From: Caldifarciminota bacterium
GTDB lineage: Bacteria > Hydrothermota > Hydrothermia > LBFQ01 > DSFT01
Assembly: GCA_026986535.1 (NCBI GenBank)
Contig: JALSOK010000066.1
Span: 1-43,023, forward strand
Length of the DNA: 43,023 nucleotides
Direction: 5' to 3'
The notes below the pieces were generated by a model. The model saw only the letters and a list, made by a program, of their open reading frames with translations, had not been told where the DNA came from and ran no database searches. The position numbers and the translations under genes were made by a program. This document shows, in pieces, positions 8,798 to 18,195 of this stretch (within the stretch, counting starts at the first letter, position 1; each line of letters begins with the position of its first letter).

Positions 8798-10886
8798 TAT
8801 TGCTGTCCATGGAAACCAGTTCATGGAGCAGGGGGCTCAGGCCCCCGTACTTCTTGTATCGTAGAAGGAGTCTCTGTCTATATCTGCCCCTGATTTTCTC
8901 CACAGGTGGGGATGTGGGCCCTATGAGCTCCACCCCATCCGGCAGTCTCCGGGAAAGAAAATCGTAAACACTCTGGATACCGAGTTCGGCCCTCTCCTTC
9001 GCGGAGTGCCTGTACTCTATCATGGTCATGCGATAGTAGGGAGGATAGAGATATTCCCTGCGGGCTCGAAGGATTTGGCGGGCGAAATTCATATAATCCT
9101 CGCTCCGCAGAACCTCCATCACCTCGCTTTCGGGATGAAAGGTCTGTATGTAAAGGGTTCCCTCAGAAAGCCGGCCCTTGAGCTGAAGGAAAACCTGCCC
9201 GATCCTCTCGAGGGAGCGGAAGTCCGGAATCATCATTCCCAGATCCGCCAGCAACACGACAGCCATTCGAACCCGCTGCAGGTTCAGGGCCCTTGCAACC
9301 ACATTGGTTCCAACGATTATGGAGGCCCTTGCGGAATATACCATGGACAGGACTTCGTCCAGCTGTTTTCTCCTGCGCATAACATCGCTGTCGATCCTCA
9401 CCACCCTGCCGGGGAAAATTGTGGAGAGGTACTCCTGAACCCTTTCCGTTCCATATCCCACGGGTCTGAGGTTCAGGGAGCCGCACACGGGACACTTTTC
9501 CACGGGAGACTCCCTGTGGCCGCATATATGACAGTGCATCATGCCATCGGACTTATGGAAGAAGAGGGGAACGGAACAGTTGGGACACATCATGGTGTAT
9601 CCGCAATCCATGCACATCAAACTGCGGGAAAAACCCCTGCGATTGATTAAAACTATCACCTGATTGCCGGCGTCCACCTCCCTCCTCATCCTGTCCAGAA
9701 TCTCCGGAGCGATGGGGGAAGAGAATTTCTTCCTTCTCATATCCACCACCTTCACCCCCACAGGCGTCCGCCCCCTTATCCTCACCATCCTGTACTTTCC
9801 CCTGCCGGCATTGAAGACCGACTCCATGGAGGGGGTGGAACTGTAGAGAAGCACATCCGCTCCCCACAACTTCCCCATGAATACCGCCACATCCCTCGCG
9901 TGGAAGTACGGCCTTTTGTCCTCGTTCTTGTAAAGGGGGTCGTGCTCGTCGTCCACTATGATCAATCCCGGATTCCGAAAGGGCAGAAACAGGGCCATGG
10001 ATGTACCGACCACCACCCTTCTTTTCCCCCTGAATACATCCATCCACACGGCCGTTCTCGACTCCGCGGAAAAGCCGCTGTGATACACCCCCACCAGCTC
10101 CCCGAATGCATCCATGAGGATTCGGGAAAGATAGGGTATGGCGTGAACATCGGGAACGATGATCACCACATCTTTCCCCGCATCCATATACTTCTTCACG
10201 AGATAGAAGTAAAGGGGATAGCGGTCGAAATTCGCGGGGGGAACCATCAGGGTAACCCCCGATATGGAATTGAGAAGGCGGGAATAAATCCCCATGGGCC
10301 TTTCGGGAATATCGAACTGGACCCGGAGGGATGTTATTTCCGTAAGGGCCCTTTCCCTTATGGGCTGTATTTTCTCCTGAATGCGGACGATACCCCGGCG
10401 GACAAGATTTTCGATAGTCCTCCTGTCCTTCGACGAAAAACCCGAAAGACGCACCCACCCCCTGGACCGAAGCAACTTCTCCACCACCTTCTTCTCATAG
10501 GGGGTCAGATCCCTGTCCATATCCACCCTCTTCAGCACCCTCCTGTCCACACGGACGAGCTTCTTCTCCGACTGGAGGGCGCCGGGGGGGAAAAATCTGC
10601 GCAGAGCCTCCCACAGATGAGCCACATAATACCCGGCTATCCAGCGGGCCACCTGAAGGGATTTTTCATCTATCCAGACCCCCTCATTCATCAGGATGGG
10701 CTTTATCTGTATTCCCTCCGGCCTTTCAACCGCCTCCCCCACCACCACCCCCCTTGCCACATGGCCCCTCACCTCCACACTGACCAGCTCCCCGATACGG
10801 GCCCCCAGCTCATCGATATAGTACAGGGTCTCCGGAATCCCGAAGACCGCCACCTCCAGAACCCTCAGCTTCTTCTCTTCAGCCAT
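8763..10886 (-). CDS. priA: Primosomal protein N' (PriA) homologue with degenerate helicase motifs
   Basis: N-terminal 3'-binding-type domain. Zn-binding CMDCGYTMMCPNCSVPLFFHKSDGMMHCHICGHRESPVEKCPVCGS, VDDEHDPLYKNEDKRPYFHARDVA and VGYGTERVQEYL. Likely start MAEEKKLRVLEVAVF. Confidence 0.88.
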   Translation of the reverse strand: MAEEKKLRVLEVAVFGIPETLYYIDELGARIGELVSVEVRGHVARGVVVGEAVERPEGIQIKPILMNEGVWIDEKSLQVARWIAGYYVAHLWEALRRFFPPGALQSEKKLVRVDRRVLKRVDMDRDLTPYEKKVVEKLLRSRGWVRLSGFSSKDRRTIENLVRRGIVRIQEKIQPIRERALTEITSLRVQFDIPERPMGIYSRLLNSISGVTLMVPPANFDRYPLYFYLVKKYMDAGKDVVIIVPDVHAIPYLSRILMDAFGELVGVYHSGFSAESRTAVWMDVFRGKRRVVVGTSMALFLPFRNPGLIIVDDEHDPLYKNEDKRPYFHARDVAVFMGKLWGADVLLYSSTPSMESVFNAGRGKYRMVRIRGRTPVGVKVVDMRRKKFSSPIAPEILDRMRREVDAGNQVIVLINRRGFSRSLMCMDCGYTMMCPNCSVPLFFHKSDGMMHCHICGHRESPVEKCPVCGSLNLRPVGYGTERVQEYLSTIFPGRVVRIDSDVMRRRKQLDEVLSMVYSARASIIVGTNVVARALNLQRVRMAVVLLADLGMMIPDFRSLERIGQVFLQLKGRLSEGTLYIQTFHPESEVMEVLRSEDYMNFARQILRARREYLYPPYYRMTMIEYRHSAKERAELGIQSVYDFLSRRLPDGVELIGPTSPPVEKIRGRYRQRLLLRYKKYGGLSPLLHELVSMDSNIRIVVDPYDFF

Positions 10887-11320
10887 GTAAAGACTCCATC
10901 GAGCAGGGAATGAAGGGTGTCCGCCACGAACATGCCCGCCGCCACCCAGAACAGCTCGTACCGGTGAGCCCTCAACCACACCTCGATCACGCCCGTATCC
11001 CTGACCACAATCAGAGAAATTATAAGGGCCACCACCCCCAGATACGCGATGCGCGTCAGCGTTCCGATCAGGGGAACATGGGAAAGGCCCCGGTGGGAAA
11101 AGAGGAGGGAATAGGGGAGCCAGAGGATGGAGAGCCAACGCCACCTTCTCACAGGACCGGAGCGGTATATGTCCACATCGGGGGACATGAAATATGTGGC
11201 GAACAGATATCCCCCCGAAAACAGCACACCCTCCTCCATCCCCTCGTACTTCCCCAGCAGATAGGCGAGCAGGGGGAGAAGCAACAGATTGAAACCCGTA
11301 TGGGTCCTGTACCTGGGCAT
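10865..11320 (-). CDS. Membrane metal-binding protein, DUF2227-like
   Basis: HTGFN, ATYFMSPDVD, RWRWLSILWLPYSLLFSHRGLSHVPLIG and several hydrophobic segments. Confidence 0.65.
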   Translation of the reverse strand: MPRYRTHTGFNLLLLPLLAYLLGKYEGMEEGVLFSGGYLFATYFMSPDVDIYRSGPVRRWRWLSILWLPYSLLFSHRGLSHVPLIGTLTRIAYLGVVALIISLIVVRDTGVIEVWLRAHRYELFWVAAGMFVADTLHSLLDGVFTWLKRRS

Positions 11321-12043
11321 CTATCGGGATGAAACCCTTATATACAGCCTCACCTTCCTCTCCACAACTGCTCCGAAAACCCCCGCGGCCCCATCGATGT
11401 TTACAACATCGTTACTGCTACTCATGGCGTAATCGTACATATCCCTGTTGTATCCGATCACATAGATATCGTAGTAGCCCTCCACGGGAAAATAAGTGCT
11501 GTACCTGAGCATATCCGATACCGTATCGGCAGAGTAGTAGGAGAAGAAAGTGGTGAAACCATAAGCCAGGTTGCGGGCCTTCAACTTGTAAATCACCGCC
11601 CCATCGCTGGAAGTCCATACGATTAGAGGAGCCCCCTCCCCCACCTCCACAGTATCACCACTTTCCGGTTGCACAATGGCGAAATCTCCGGGGACCACTG
11701 TGGTCGCCCTCAGGGTATCCAGAGAATCGGGGGTTATGAGCATCAGGCTGTAGGTATCCCCGGTGAAAGGAACGAAAGGGGCATAGTAATAGGTGAGGGT
11801 ATCTATCTCGATGCCGAAGTCGAAACCAAATGTATCAGCCGAATTCCATACCCATGCCCTGGCCCCATCCATGCCGTAGGATGCCTCCTCCTCGGGGGAA
11901 TAGACACGGTCGAAGAAGAGATACTGCGTATCCAGGGGATTGTTGAGAACGAGCCATACATTGTAGGGCGGAATCTCCGGATTCTCGTATCTGACCTGTA
12001 TGCAGGCGGGCAGGAGAAAGAGAAGAGGCAGGAACCTCTTCAT
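11321..12043 (-). CDS. Putative lipoprotein
   Basis: MKRFLPLLFLLPAC lipobox. ATG at 12043 overlaps the stop of the upstream gene (ATGA). The track start at 12238 is less likely. Confidence 0.65.
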   Translation of the reverse strand: MKRFLPLLFLLPACIQVRYENPEIPPYNVWLVLNNPLDTQYLFFDRVYSPEEEASYGMDGARAWVWNSADTFGFDFGIEIDTLTYYYAPFVPFTGDTYSLMLITPDSLDTLRATTVVPGDFAIVQPESGDTVEVGEGAPLIVWTSSDGAVIYKLKARNLAYGFTTFFSYYSADTVSDMLRYSTYFPVEGYYDIYVIGYNRDMYDYAMSSSNDVVNIDGAAGVFGAVVERKVRLYIRVSSR

Positions 12044-12603
12044 TTCAATTCCAGACCGGATATATTGGACAGGGTACTCCTCAGTGCTTCGTAATCGGGA
12101 GGAGCCCCCACGATCATCTTGATGTCCGCATACTCGTTCTCTCCATCGGAGGAGATGATGAAGAAAGTAGGCGTGCCGGAAACTCCCAGTTTGAAGCCCA
12201 GCTCCATATCCCTCTCCACTATGGCCTTCCCATCGCAATTCTTCTTATCCGGCTTCACATCCTTCCCCTTTATGAGTTGCTCCTTCGCCTTGAAATAATC
12301 CCTGGAGCAGGCTATGATTTCGGCTTTTCTGCGGGCGTCCGGATGGAAATCGAGGGGAAACCAGCGGATGAATACTGCCACCTTGTCCGGGTTCTTTTCG
12401 TAAAGCTGCTTAACCAGAGGAATGGATTTTCTGCAAAAGGGACAATCGGGATCATCGAATATCACTATCTTCAACGGAGCATCCTTCCTGCCCAGAATAA
12501 GCTGGGCTTCGGATACCACTTCCCGCGCAATCTGGACAGCATCCTGTTGCTCGCTCGATTGCGCCTGAGCCTGAGAAATGAAAACTGCAAAGAGAATTCC
12601 CAT
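12040..12603 (-). CDS. DsbC/DsbG-like thioredoxin-fold thiol:disulfide protein
   Basis: Signal peptide, then LKIVIFDDPDCPFCRKSIPLVKQL (CPFC) and GVSGTPTFFI (cis-Pro). ATG 6 nt after TAAAAT. Confidence 0.88.
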   Translation of the reverse strand: MGILFAVFISQAQAQSSEQQDAVQIAREVVSEAQLILGRKDAPLKIVIFDDPDCPFCRKSIPLVKQLYEKNPDKVAVFIRWFPLDFHPDARRKAEIIACSRDYFKAKEQLIKGKDVKPDKKNCDGKAIVERDMELGFKLGVSGTPTFFIISSDGENEYADIKMIVGAPPDYEALRSTLSNISGLELK

Positions 12604-12622
12604 GGGAAAATTTTAAGGGAAG

Positions 12623-12696
12623 TGGGCGCGCCAGGATTCGAACCTGGGACCTCCACCGTGTGAAGATGGCGCTCTCACCAACTGAGCTACGCGCCC
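12623..12696 (-). tRNA. tRNA-Val(CAC)
   Basis: Reverse strand GGGCGCGTAGCTCAGTTGGTGAGAGCGCCATCTTCACACGGTGGAGGTCCCAGGTTCGAATCCTGGCGCGCCCA; anticodon loop TTCACAC. Confidence 0.95.
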
Positions 12697-12760
12697 ACCA
12701 GACTGGTATAAATTTTAAAGCAAAATCGGGCCCCCTGACAAAATCCGGACAATATGGATG

Positions 12761-13233
12761 TTATCCCTTTTTCTCATCGAGGGTCCGTATCACCCGGGCA
12801 GGAACACCGGCCACCACCGTATTGGGCGGCACATCCCTGTTCACCAGAGACATTGCTCCCACAATGGAACCCTCCCCTATCGTCACTCCCGGAAGTATCA
12901 CACTGTGCACTCCGATAAAAGCATTTTTCTTGATCACCACCCTGCCCACTTTAACATCCTCGTCCCTGGCATAGTACATGGAGTTATCGTGGGCGAGGAT
13001 TATGGACATGGCGGCTATGGTAACATTGTCCTCTATTTCCACCATGTGGGGATGCACATTGTCGATTATGCAGAAATATCCTATCTCCACATTTCTGCCT
13101 ATCTTCACTCCACGGATTCTATAGAAGAATACCCTGAGGCTCTTGTGGGAGCAAACCACGCCAGACCCTGCACTAGAACCGATACGATTCTCCTCCATAT
13201 ATTACCCCTGGCCAGCCTCTCCCTGCTCTCCAT
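12761..13233 (-). CDS. Hexapeptide-repeat acyltransferase, apparently frameshifted near 13145-13160
   Basis: VKIGRNVEIGYFCIIDN...VVIKKNAFIGVHSVILPGVTIGEGSIVGAMSLVNRDVPPNTVVAGVPARVIR (LbH). The promoter-proximal ATG at 13233 opens a different frame (MESRERLARGNIWRRIVSVLVQGLAWFAPT) that joins the LbH frame by a -1 shift. Confidence 0.75.
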
Positions 13234-13260
13234 TGCTTTAAATTTTAATTCTGCTAACCA

Positions 13261-13782
13261 CTATTTCTCCAGCTTTTTACGCAGGAGCTCGAGAGCTCCC
13301 CTGACGGCATTTTCCATGGCTTCTCCTTTGGTCTTTCCGTATCCGGTACCCCTGCCGAAGTACAGTATCTCCCCGCTGCGGCCATCCACCAGTTTCACAA
13401 CTATCTCCAGCATATAAGTGGTCCCGAACACATCGTCTCTCATGCGGGCCGTGAGGACATCGTATGTGGCCAGAATGTCTGCCTTAATGTGCTTTCCCTT
13501 TGCGCTCTGTATTCCAGAGCCCTTCGAATCCACCGGTTTGAATATACCCATATTCATCAGCTCCATAAGTAGAAGGTCGTTGAGTATCTTCAGGTCAGCA
13601 CTCCGTATGTACGGGGATGTCTCGAGGGGAAGGAGCTCCAGGGTGTACTTTCTATAGAGGTCGAACACGGGAGATATACTGCCCGTTCCGCCATAATAGG
13701 ATGTGGCGCATCCGGACAAAACCACAGCCAGCAAACTAATCCCACCCCTCACGCCAGTCATCATCTTCCGGAATATCCTCAT
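13261..13782 (-). CDS. Putative outer-membrane-type lipoprotein
   Basis: MRIFRKMMTGVRGGISLLAVVLSGC lipobox; body predicted as a soluble domain. The start overlaps the end of the upstream gene. Confidence 0.6.
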   Translation of the reverse strand: MRIFRKMMTGVRGGISLLAVVLSGCATSYYGGTGSISPVFDLYRKYTLELLPLETSPYIRSADLKILNDLLLMELMNMGIFKPVDSKGSGIQSAKGKHIKADILATYDVLTARMRDDVFGTTYMLEIVVKLVDGRSGEILYFGRGTGYGKTKGEAMENAVRGALELLRKKLEK

Positions 13783-14704
13783 AATAGTCTTCCTCCTGCT
13801 GCTGGATCCACCTGCGAAGTTCCTGCCTGGAGGAAGAATAGGAAAGGGCCGATAGGACCACGAAGAAGTTCTCCCTGTCCACAACCCTGGGATAGAGGAG
13901 CTTGGCCACCCTTATGCGGTTTTCTTCGAAGTCGAAGGTTTCCATGATTTCCTTCACCTGCTGACTGGTGAAGTAGTTCTCTTCAGCCGCGGTCTTCACT
14001 ATATCGAGCCGGGATGATTCCATCTGCTCGTTCCTGAGCATTGTTATCAACTTCCGGAATTCATCCTCCGGCATGGGCTCTATATAAGCACGGTGAGGGG
14101 GCCAGACATAGAGGCGATGCCTGTAGCCATCCCAGAGATACAGTCTCCTGCTCCACAGGGTTATGCTCCCCTTTTTCAGAATCACTCTATAGGGGCCATC
14201 TGCCGGCAGACTCCACCTCGCGGGAACAGTACCCCTGCGGATAATCCGGCCATACCTTCTGACCTCCACCCTGTAGCCCGCCGGCTTCCTGACCTCCAGG
14301 ATGGTCCGATAATAGGGCTCCCTTATGAGCAGATAACTCCTCCCCTCCTCTATATCCAGGTCAGTGTATGGATAATCGTCGCAGTAATCATCACTCCATC
14401 CTATGCGGACTATGTTGTCCATCCCCCTCCTCACATACAGAGTTATGGTCCCGATTCCCTCCACATCAATGGTGTACCTTCCCGCAAGACCGACGAATAT
14501 AGTCAGGGGAATCCTCCCCCTTTTGATAACCCTGCCAAGACTGTTGGTGATTATGACTCTTCTTCCCCCGGGCCCCTCTATCCTGATGGTGGTTCTGTTA
14601 TCCGGCCTGTACTTTCTCCTTATGACATAACCCCTGTGCTGTATCGCCCCGCCCGGCTGTAGCTGTGGCCAGCCCGCATATCCCAGTAAAATGAGAATTT
14701 CCAT
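13736..14704 (-). CDS. Hypothetical protein with C-terminal DUF4476-like domain
   Basis: MLRNEQMESSRLDIVKTAAEENYFTSQQVKEIMETFDFEENRIRVAKLLYPRVVDRENFFVVLSALSYSSSRQELRRWI fits the DUF4476 pattern. ATG 8 nt after TATAAT. Confidence 0.65.
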   Translation of the reverse strand: MEILILLGYAGWPQLQPGGAIQHRGYVIRRKYRPDNRTTIRIEGPGGRRVIITNSLGRVIKRGRIPLTIFVGLAGRYTIDVEGIGTITLYVRRGMDNIVRIGWSDDYCDDYPYTDLDIEEGRSYLLIREPYYRTILEVRKPAGYRVEVRRYGRIIRRGTVPARWSLPADGPYRVILKKGSITLWSRRLYLWDGYRHRLYVWPPHRAYIEPMPEDEFRKLITMLRNEQMESSRLDIVKTAAEENYFTSQQVKEIMETFDFEENRIRVAKLLYPRVVDRENFFVVLSALSYSSSRQELRRWIQQQEEDYYEDIPEDDDWREGWD

Positions 14705-14737
14705 CGAAACAAATTATAAGGGTCCGGTTGCATTTCA

Positions 14738-14751
14738 GGGGGAAATCCCCC
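14738..14751 (-). terminator. Hairpin GGGGGAAATCCCCC
   Basis: Lies just past the stop of the 14756-15367 gene. Confidence 0.45.
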
Positions 14752-14755
14752 CGAA

Positions 14756-15367
14756 TCAGAATCGGAGTCCGAAGCCCGCTGTTGCCTCGAACCAGCCGGT
14801 ATATCCATCGTAGAAGGAACCAAGGCTTTCGCTGGTCCCTTCCGCAAACAGATACAATCCATCCGATAATCTATAGGTGATGAAAGCCGAGAAGAAGATG
14901 GAAGGGGTGAAGCTGGGGGGCGAGTGCGTTCCACCGCCTATTATACCGGTTCCGCTGACAGCGTACTCGTTGAGCAGTCCCATAGAGATGGAAGTTCCAT
15001 AGGAAATACTTCCCTCGCTATTGAGAACCAGCTTGCTCCCCAGACCCAGGTAAAGCATGTTTCCGCTGGTCAGAGTATCGCCATCCTGCACTTCCCATAC
15101 GATCGGTTTGAGCTGATTCCATGTATGGTACACTTCCACGAAAGGAGCTATTCTGGTTCCCTGCTGGAGGAAAGGGAATACCTGAACAGCCCAATCAGGA
15201 GGTTCCACCCATACACCTGCCCTTATTCTCGCTTCTACACCGGGCTTATGGTTGGTGTTGAATGCGCCGAAGAATGGGAGCCATGGGCCGGCTCCTGCTT
15301 CCACCCATATCTGGGCACCCGCCAGGGCGGGGGTCAGCAGAATGGTTCCAAAAAGTAAGTTCCTCAT
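14756..15367 (-). CDS. Putative outer-membrane beta-barrel protein
   Basis: MRNLLFGTILLTPALAGAQ signal peptide, alternating aromatic/hydrophobic strands, C-terminal ...TAGFGLRF. Confidence 0.6.
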   Translation of the reverse strand: MRNLLFGTILLTPALAGAQIWVEAGAGPWLPFFGAFNTNHKPGVEARIRAGVWVEPPDWAVQVFPFLQQGTRIAPFVEVYHTWNQLKPIVWEVQDGDTLTSGNMLYLGLGSKLVLNSEGSISYGTSISMGLLNEYAVSGTGIIGGGTHSPPSFTPSIFFSAFITYRLSDGLYLFAEGTSESLGSFYDGYTGWFEATAGFGLRF

Positions 15368-15405
15368 AAACAAATTGTAAAGGCCCGGAAGGACCGGACC
15401 ATACC

Positions 15406-16656
15406 TCAGAGCAGATCTCTGTAGAAGGGAAAGGCTTCAGCCAGCTCCCTGACCTTTCCTTTTGCCCACTTTTTGTTCTCTTCAGATGCATCCTTAAGCA
15501 CTTTTGCTATTATTTGACCAACCTGACGCATCTCCTCTTCTTTCATCCCCCTGGTGGTCAGTATAGGAGTCCCTATGCGGATCCCGCTGGTTACAGTTGG
15601 CTTTTCGGGATCGAAGGGGATGGTGTTTTTGTTTACCGTTATGCCCACCTCCTCCAGTATTCTCTCCGCCTCATTTCCCTTCATGCCTATGGATCTCAGG
15701 TCCACAAGTATCAGGTGATTATCCGTACCTCCCGAAACCAGTCTGAGCCCCTGCCTCATGAGCTCCTCCGCGAGGGCCTTTGCATTCTTCACCACCTGCT
15801 GTGCATATTCTCTGAAAGAAGGGGTCAGGGCTTCCCTGAATGCGACGGCCTTGGCGGCTATCACATGCATCAGGGGACCCCCCTGGATTCCCGGGAATAC
15901 GGTCTTGTCGATTTTCTTTGCGATATCCTCATAATCGGTCATCACCATTCCACCCCTGGGTCCCCTCAGGGTCTTGTGGGTGGTGGTCGTGGTGGCGTGG
16001 ACATACGGAATGGGGGATGGATGTACTCCACCCGCCACCAGCCCCGCGATATGGGCGATATCGGCCATTACATACGCTCCCACTTCATCGGCAATCTCCC
16101 TGAACCTGTCCCATTCGATTATACGGGGGTATGCGGAGTATCCCGTGACGATTATGGCGGGTTTGTGCTCTCTGGCCAGTTTTCTGACCAGGTCGAAGTC
16201 TATCCTCTCCGTCTCCGGATGCACGGTGTAGTGCACCACATTGTAGAGCTTACCCGAGAAATTGACCCTGTGCCCGTGGGTCAGGTGGCCGCCGTGGGAC
16301 AGCTCCATCGACAGTATGGTATCACCGGGTTTTATCAGGGCAAAATAGACCGCCATGTTCGCCTGAGAGCCGCTGTGGGGCTGAACATTCACGAATCTCA
16401 CCCGAAAGAGCTCTTTTGCCCTCTCTATGGCCAGATTCTCGGCAATATCCACGAACTGGCAGCCACCGTAGTACCTCCTTCCGGGATACCCCTCCGCATA
16501 CTTGTTATTCAAAACGGTGGCCATGGTCTCCAGCACCGCCCTGGATGCGTAGTTTTCCGATGCTATCATCTCCAGAGTGTATTCCTGACGGGCGGTCTCT
16601 TTCTTTATAACTTCGAAGATTTCGGGGTCGGTTGCTCTCACTGATTCATACTTCAT
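15406..16656 (-). CDS. glyA: Serine hydroxymethyltransferase
   Basis: [43 protein letters not shown] and [16 protein letters not shown]. Confidence 0.97.
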   Translation of the reverse strand: MKYESVRATDPEIFEVIKKETARQEYTLEMIASENYASRAVLETMATVLNNKYAEGYPGRRYYGGCQFVDIAENLAIERAKELFRVRFVNVQPHSGSQANMAVYFALIKPGDTILSMELSHGGHLTHGHRVNFSGKLYNVVHYTVHPETERIDFDLVRKLAREHKPAIIVTGYSAYPRIIEWDRFREIADEVGAYVMADIAHIAGLVAGGVHPSPIPYVHATTTTTHKTLRGPRGGMVMTDYEDIAKKIDKTVFPGIQGGPLMHVIAAKAVAFREALTPSFREYAQQVVKNAKALAEELMRQGLRLVSGGTDNHLILVDLRSIGMKGNEAERILEEVGITVNKNTIPFDPEKPTVTSGIRIGTPILTTRGMKEEEMRQVGQIIAKVLKDASEENKKWAKGKVRELAEAFPFYRDLL

Positions 16657-16707
16657 GAGCAAATGTTAAAGGGATGGGGACGGGAGTTAAAATTCGGGAA
16701 AAAGATG

Positions 16708-16723
16708 GCAAAACAAGTTTTGC
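16708..16723. repeat. Inverted repeat GCAAAAC-AA-GTTTTGC
   Basis: 7-bp perfect arms in the glyA / beta-propeller divergent intergenic region. Confidence 0.7.
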
Positions 16724-16810
16724 GAAAATTAAGTTATTGGTTTAAATAGACTTATACCTATCGTCCTGTTCGGGATTGAATCCAGAATATTCCATCAGGG
16801 AGGATGTGCC

Positions 16811-18139
16811 ATGATGTATGCAATGATGTATTTCCTGGTTTCGCAGGAGGGAAGTCTGCTGTGGTTAAAGACCTACGGTGGAAATGATTACGACTGGTTC
16901 GAGGCTGTGGCAATGGATTCGACGGGAAGGTATGTTGTGGCAGGTCCCTCGTGGCTCTCCGGAAATTTCGACCCGGACCTGTGGATTCTTATCGTGGACT
17001 CCTCCTCAGGGGATACAGTAAGGAGCATCCTGCTGGGTCAATCGGGGGTCTTCGAATGGCCCCACGACATCATGGTGGACCCGGAGGGCTATTACACAGT
17101 GGTGGGCCAGAGGGACACCCTCGTATGGGCTGTCAGAGTGGATACAGCGGGTAATGTGGTGTGGGATATGACATACGGGGCGGGAGATGCTTCCGCAGTT
17201 GCCCTGCTGCCGGACGGCTACTATGTAATCGGGGCGACAGTTTCCACCGATACGAAGGGGGCGGAGTTTGCCTTTATTAAAGTGAATCCGGTCGATGGTT
17301 CGGAAGTCTGGAGGGGCCTATACGGGACGGCGGATATGGATATCCTATCGGACCTCGCCGTGGACAGCTATGGAAACTGCATTGCCGCAGGCGCCACATG
17401 GGGTGCAGGTTATGACAACTATATCCTCAAGGTTTCCTGTGTTTCGGGTGATAGCCTGTGGGCAGTGTCCTTCGGAGATGCAGGCTCCAACTTCGCCACA
17501 GGAATTGCCCTGGACGGAAATTATTATGCCATCTCCTCCTTCAGCGGCTATGGTCTGGATAGTTCCAGGGTGGTGGCGGCCAGGGTATCCGCCCTCGATG
17601 GCTCCCTCGAGTGGGTTAGAAGGTATGGAAACGGCTACGGTCGGGCAATTTCCGTCAGTCCTGCCGGCTACTATGTGCTGGCGGCAGATTATGAGGATAC
17701 ATTAACATCCACCACCATGGCCTGGCTTTTGAAGATAGAACCGGATTATGGAGACACCCTGTGGAGCGTATTCATAGAAGATACTGCGAACTCCAGAGTC
17801 CATGGAGTGATTACAGGACCTCTCGGGGAGTATGTGGTGGCAGGCGAAATGGACATCAATTCGGTAGATGGCCTCATCTATAAGGTGTATGGGGAGACTC
17901 CATTGAACACCCGCGAAAGGATGGAAAACACACCCATCGCCCTCAGAATTCTTCCGGGGCGCATTATTCTCGAGAACACAGGAAGCACAGCCACGCTCCT
18001 TAGAGTATTCAGCCCATCGGGGAAGATGGTGAGCAGTGTACAGCTGAATCCCCACTCCAGCGGTTCAATTTCCCTATCTCCGGGCGTATATATCCTGAGG
18101 TCAGGGGAGAACTCCGCAAGAACAGTGGCTATTCCATGA
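16811..18139 (+). CDS. Secreted beta-propeller-like repeat protein with C-terminal T9SS type A-like sorting domain
   Basis: Repeated blocks of the form W.k.yGg...a.a.....g.yvvaG. C-terminus is LRVFSPSGKMVSSVQLNPHSSGSISLSPGVYILRSGENSARTVAIP. SD GGAGGATGTGCC precedes ATG. Confidence 0.7.
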   Translation: MMYAMMYFLVSQEGSLLWLKTYGGNDYDWFEAVAMDSTGRYVVAGPSWLSGNFDPDLWILIVDSSSGDTVRSILLGQSGVFEWPHDIMVDPEGYYTVVGQRDTLVWAVRVDTAGNVVWDMTYGAGDASAVALLPDGYYVIGATVSTDTKGAEFAFIKVNPVDGSEVWRGLYGTADMDILSDLAVDSYGNCIAAGATWGAGYDNYILKVSCVSGDSLWAVSFGDAGSNFATGIALDGNYYAISSFSGYGLDSSRVVAARVSALDGSLEWVRRYGNGYGRAISVSPAGYYVLAADYEDTLTSTTMAWLLKIEPDYGDTLWSVFIEDTANSRVHGVITGPLGEYVVAGEMDINSVDGLIYKVYGETPLNTRERMENTPIALRILPGRIILENTGSTATLLRVFSPSGKMVSSVQLNPHSSGSISLSPGVYILRSGENSARTVAIP

Positions 18140-18144
18140 GATAA

Positions 18145-18165
18145 CAGGGGGATCGTCTCCCCCTG
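18145..18165 (+). terminator. Hairpin CAGGGGGA-TCGTC-TCCCCCTG
   Basis: 8-bp stem 6 nt after the beta-propeller gene; no immediate U tract. Confidence 0.5.
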
Positions 18166-18195
18166 CCGAGTAAATTACTGCAAAAAGTCAAACTT

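Noticed and set aside
10886-11144. N-terminal extension of the priA ORF (MALALHPLAPLFPPL...)
   Set aside because: Overlaps the DUF2227-like gene and has out-of-frame composition; PriA homology starts at MAEEKKLRVLEV.
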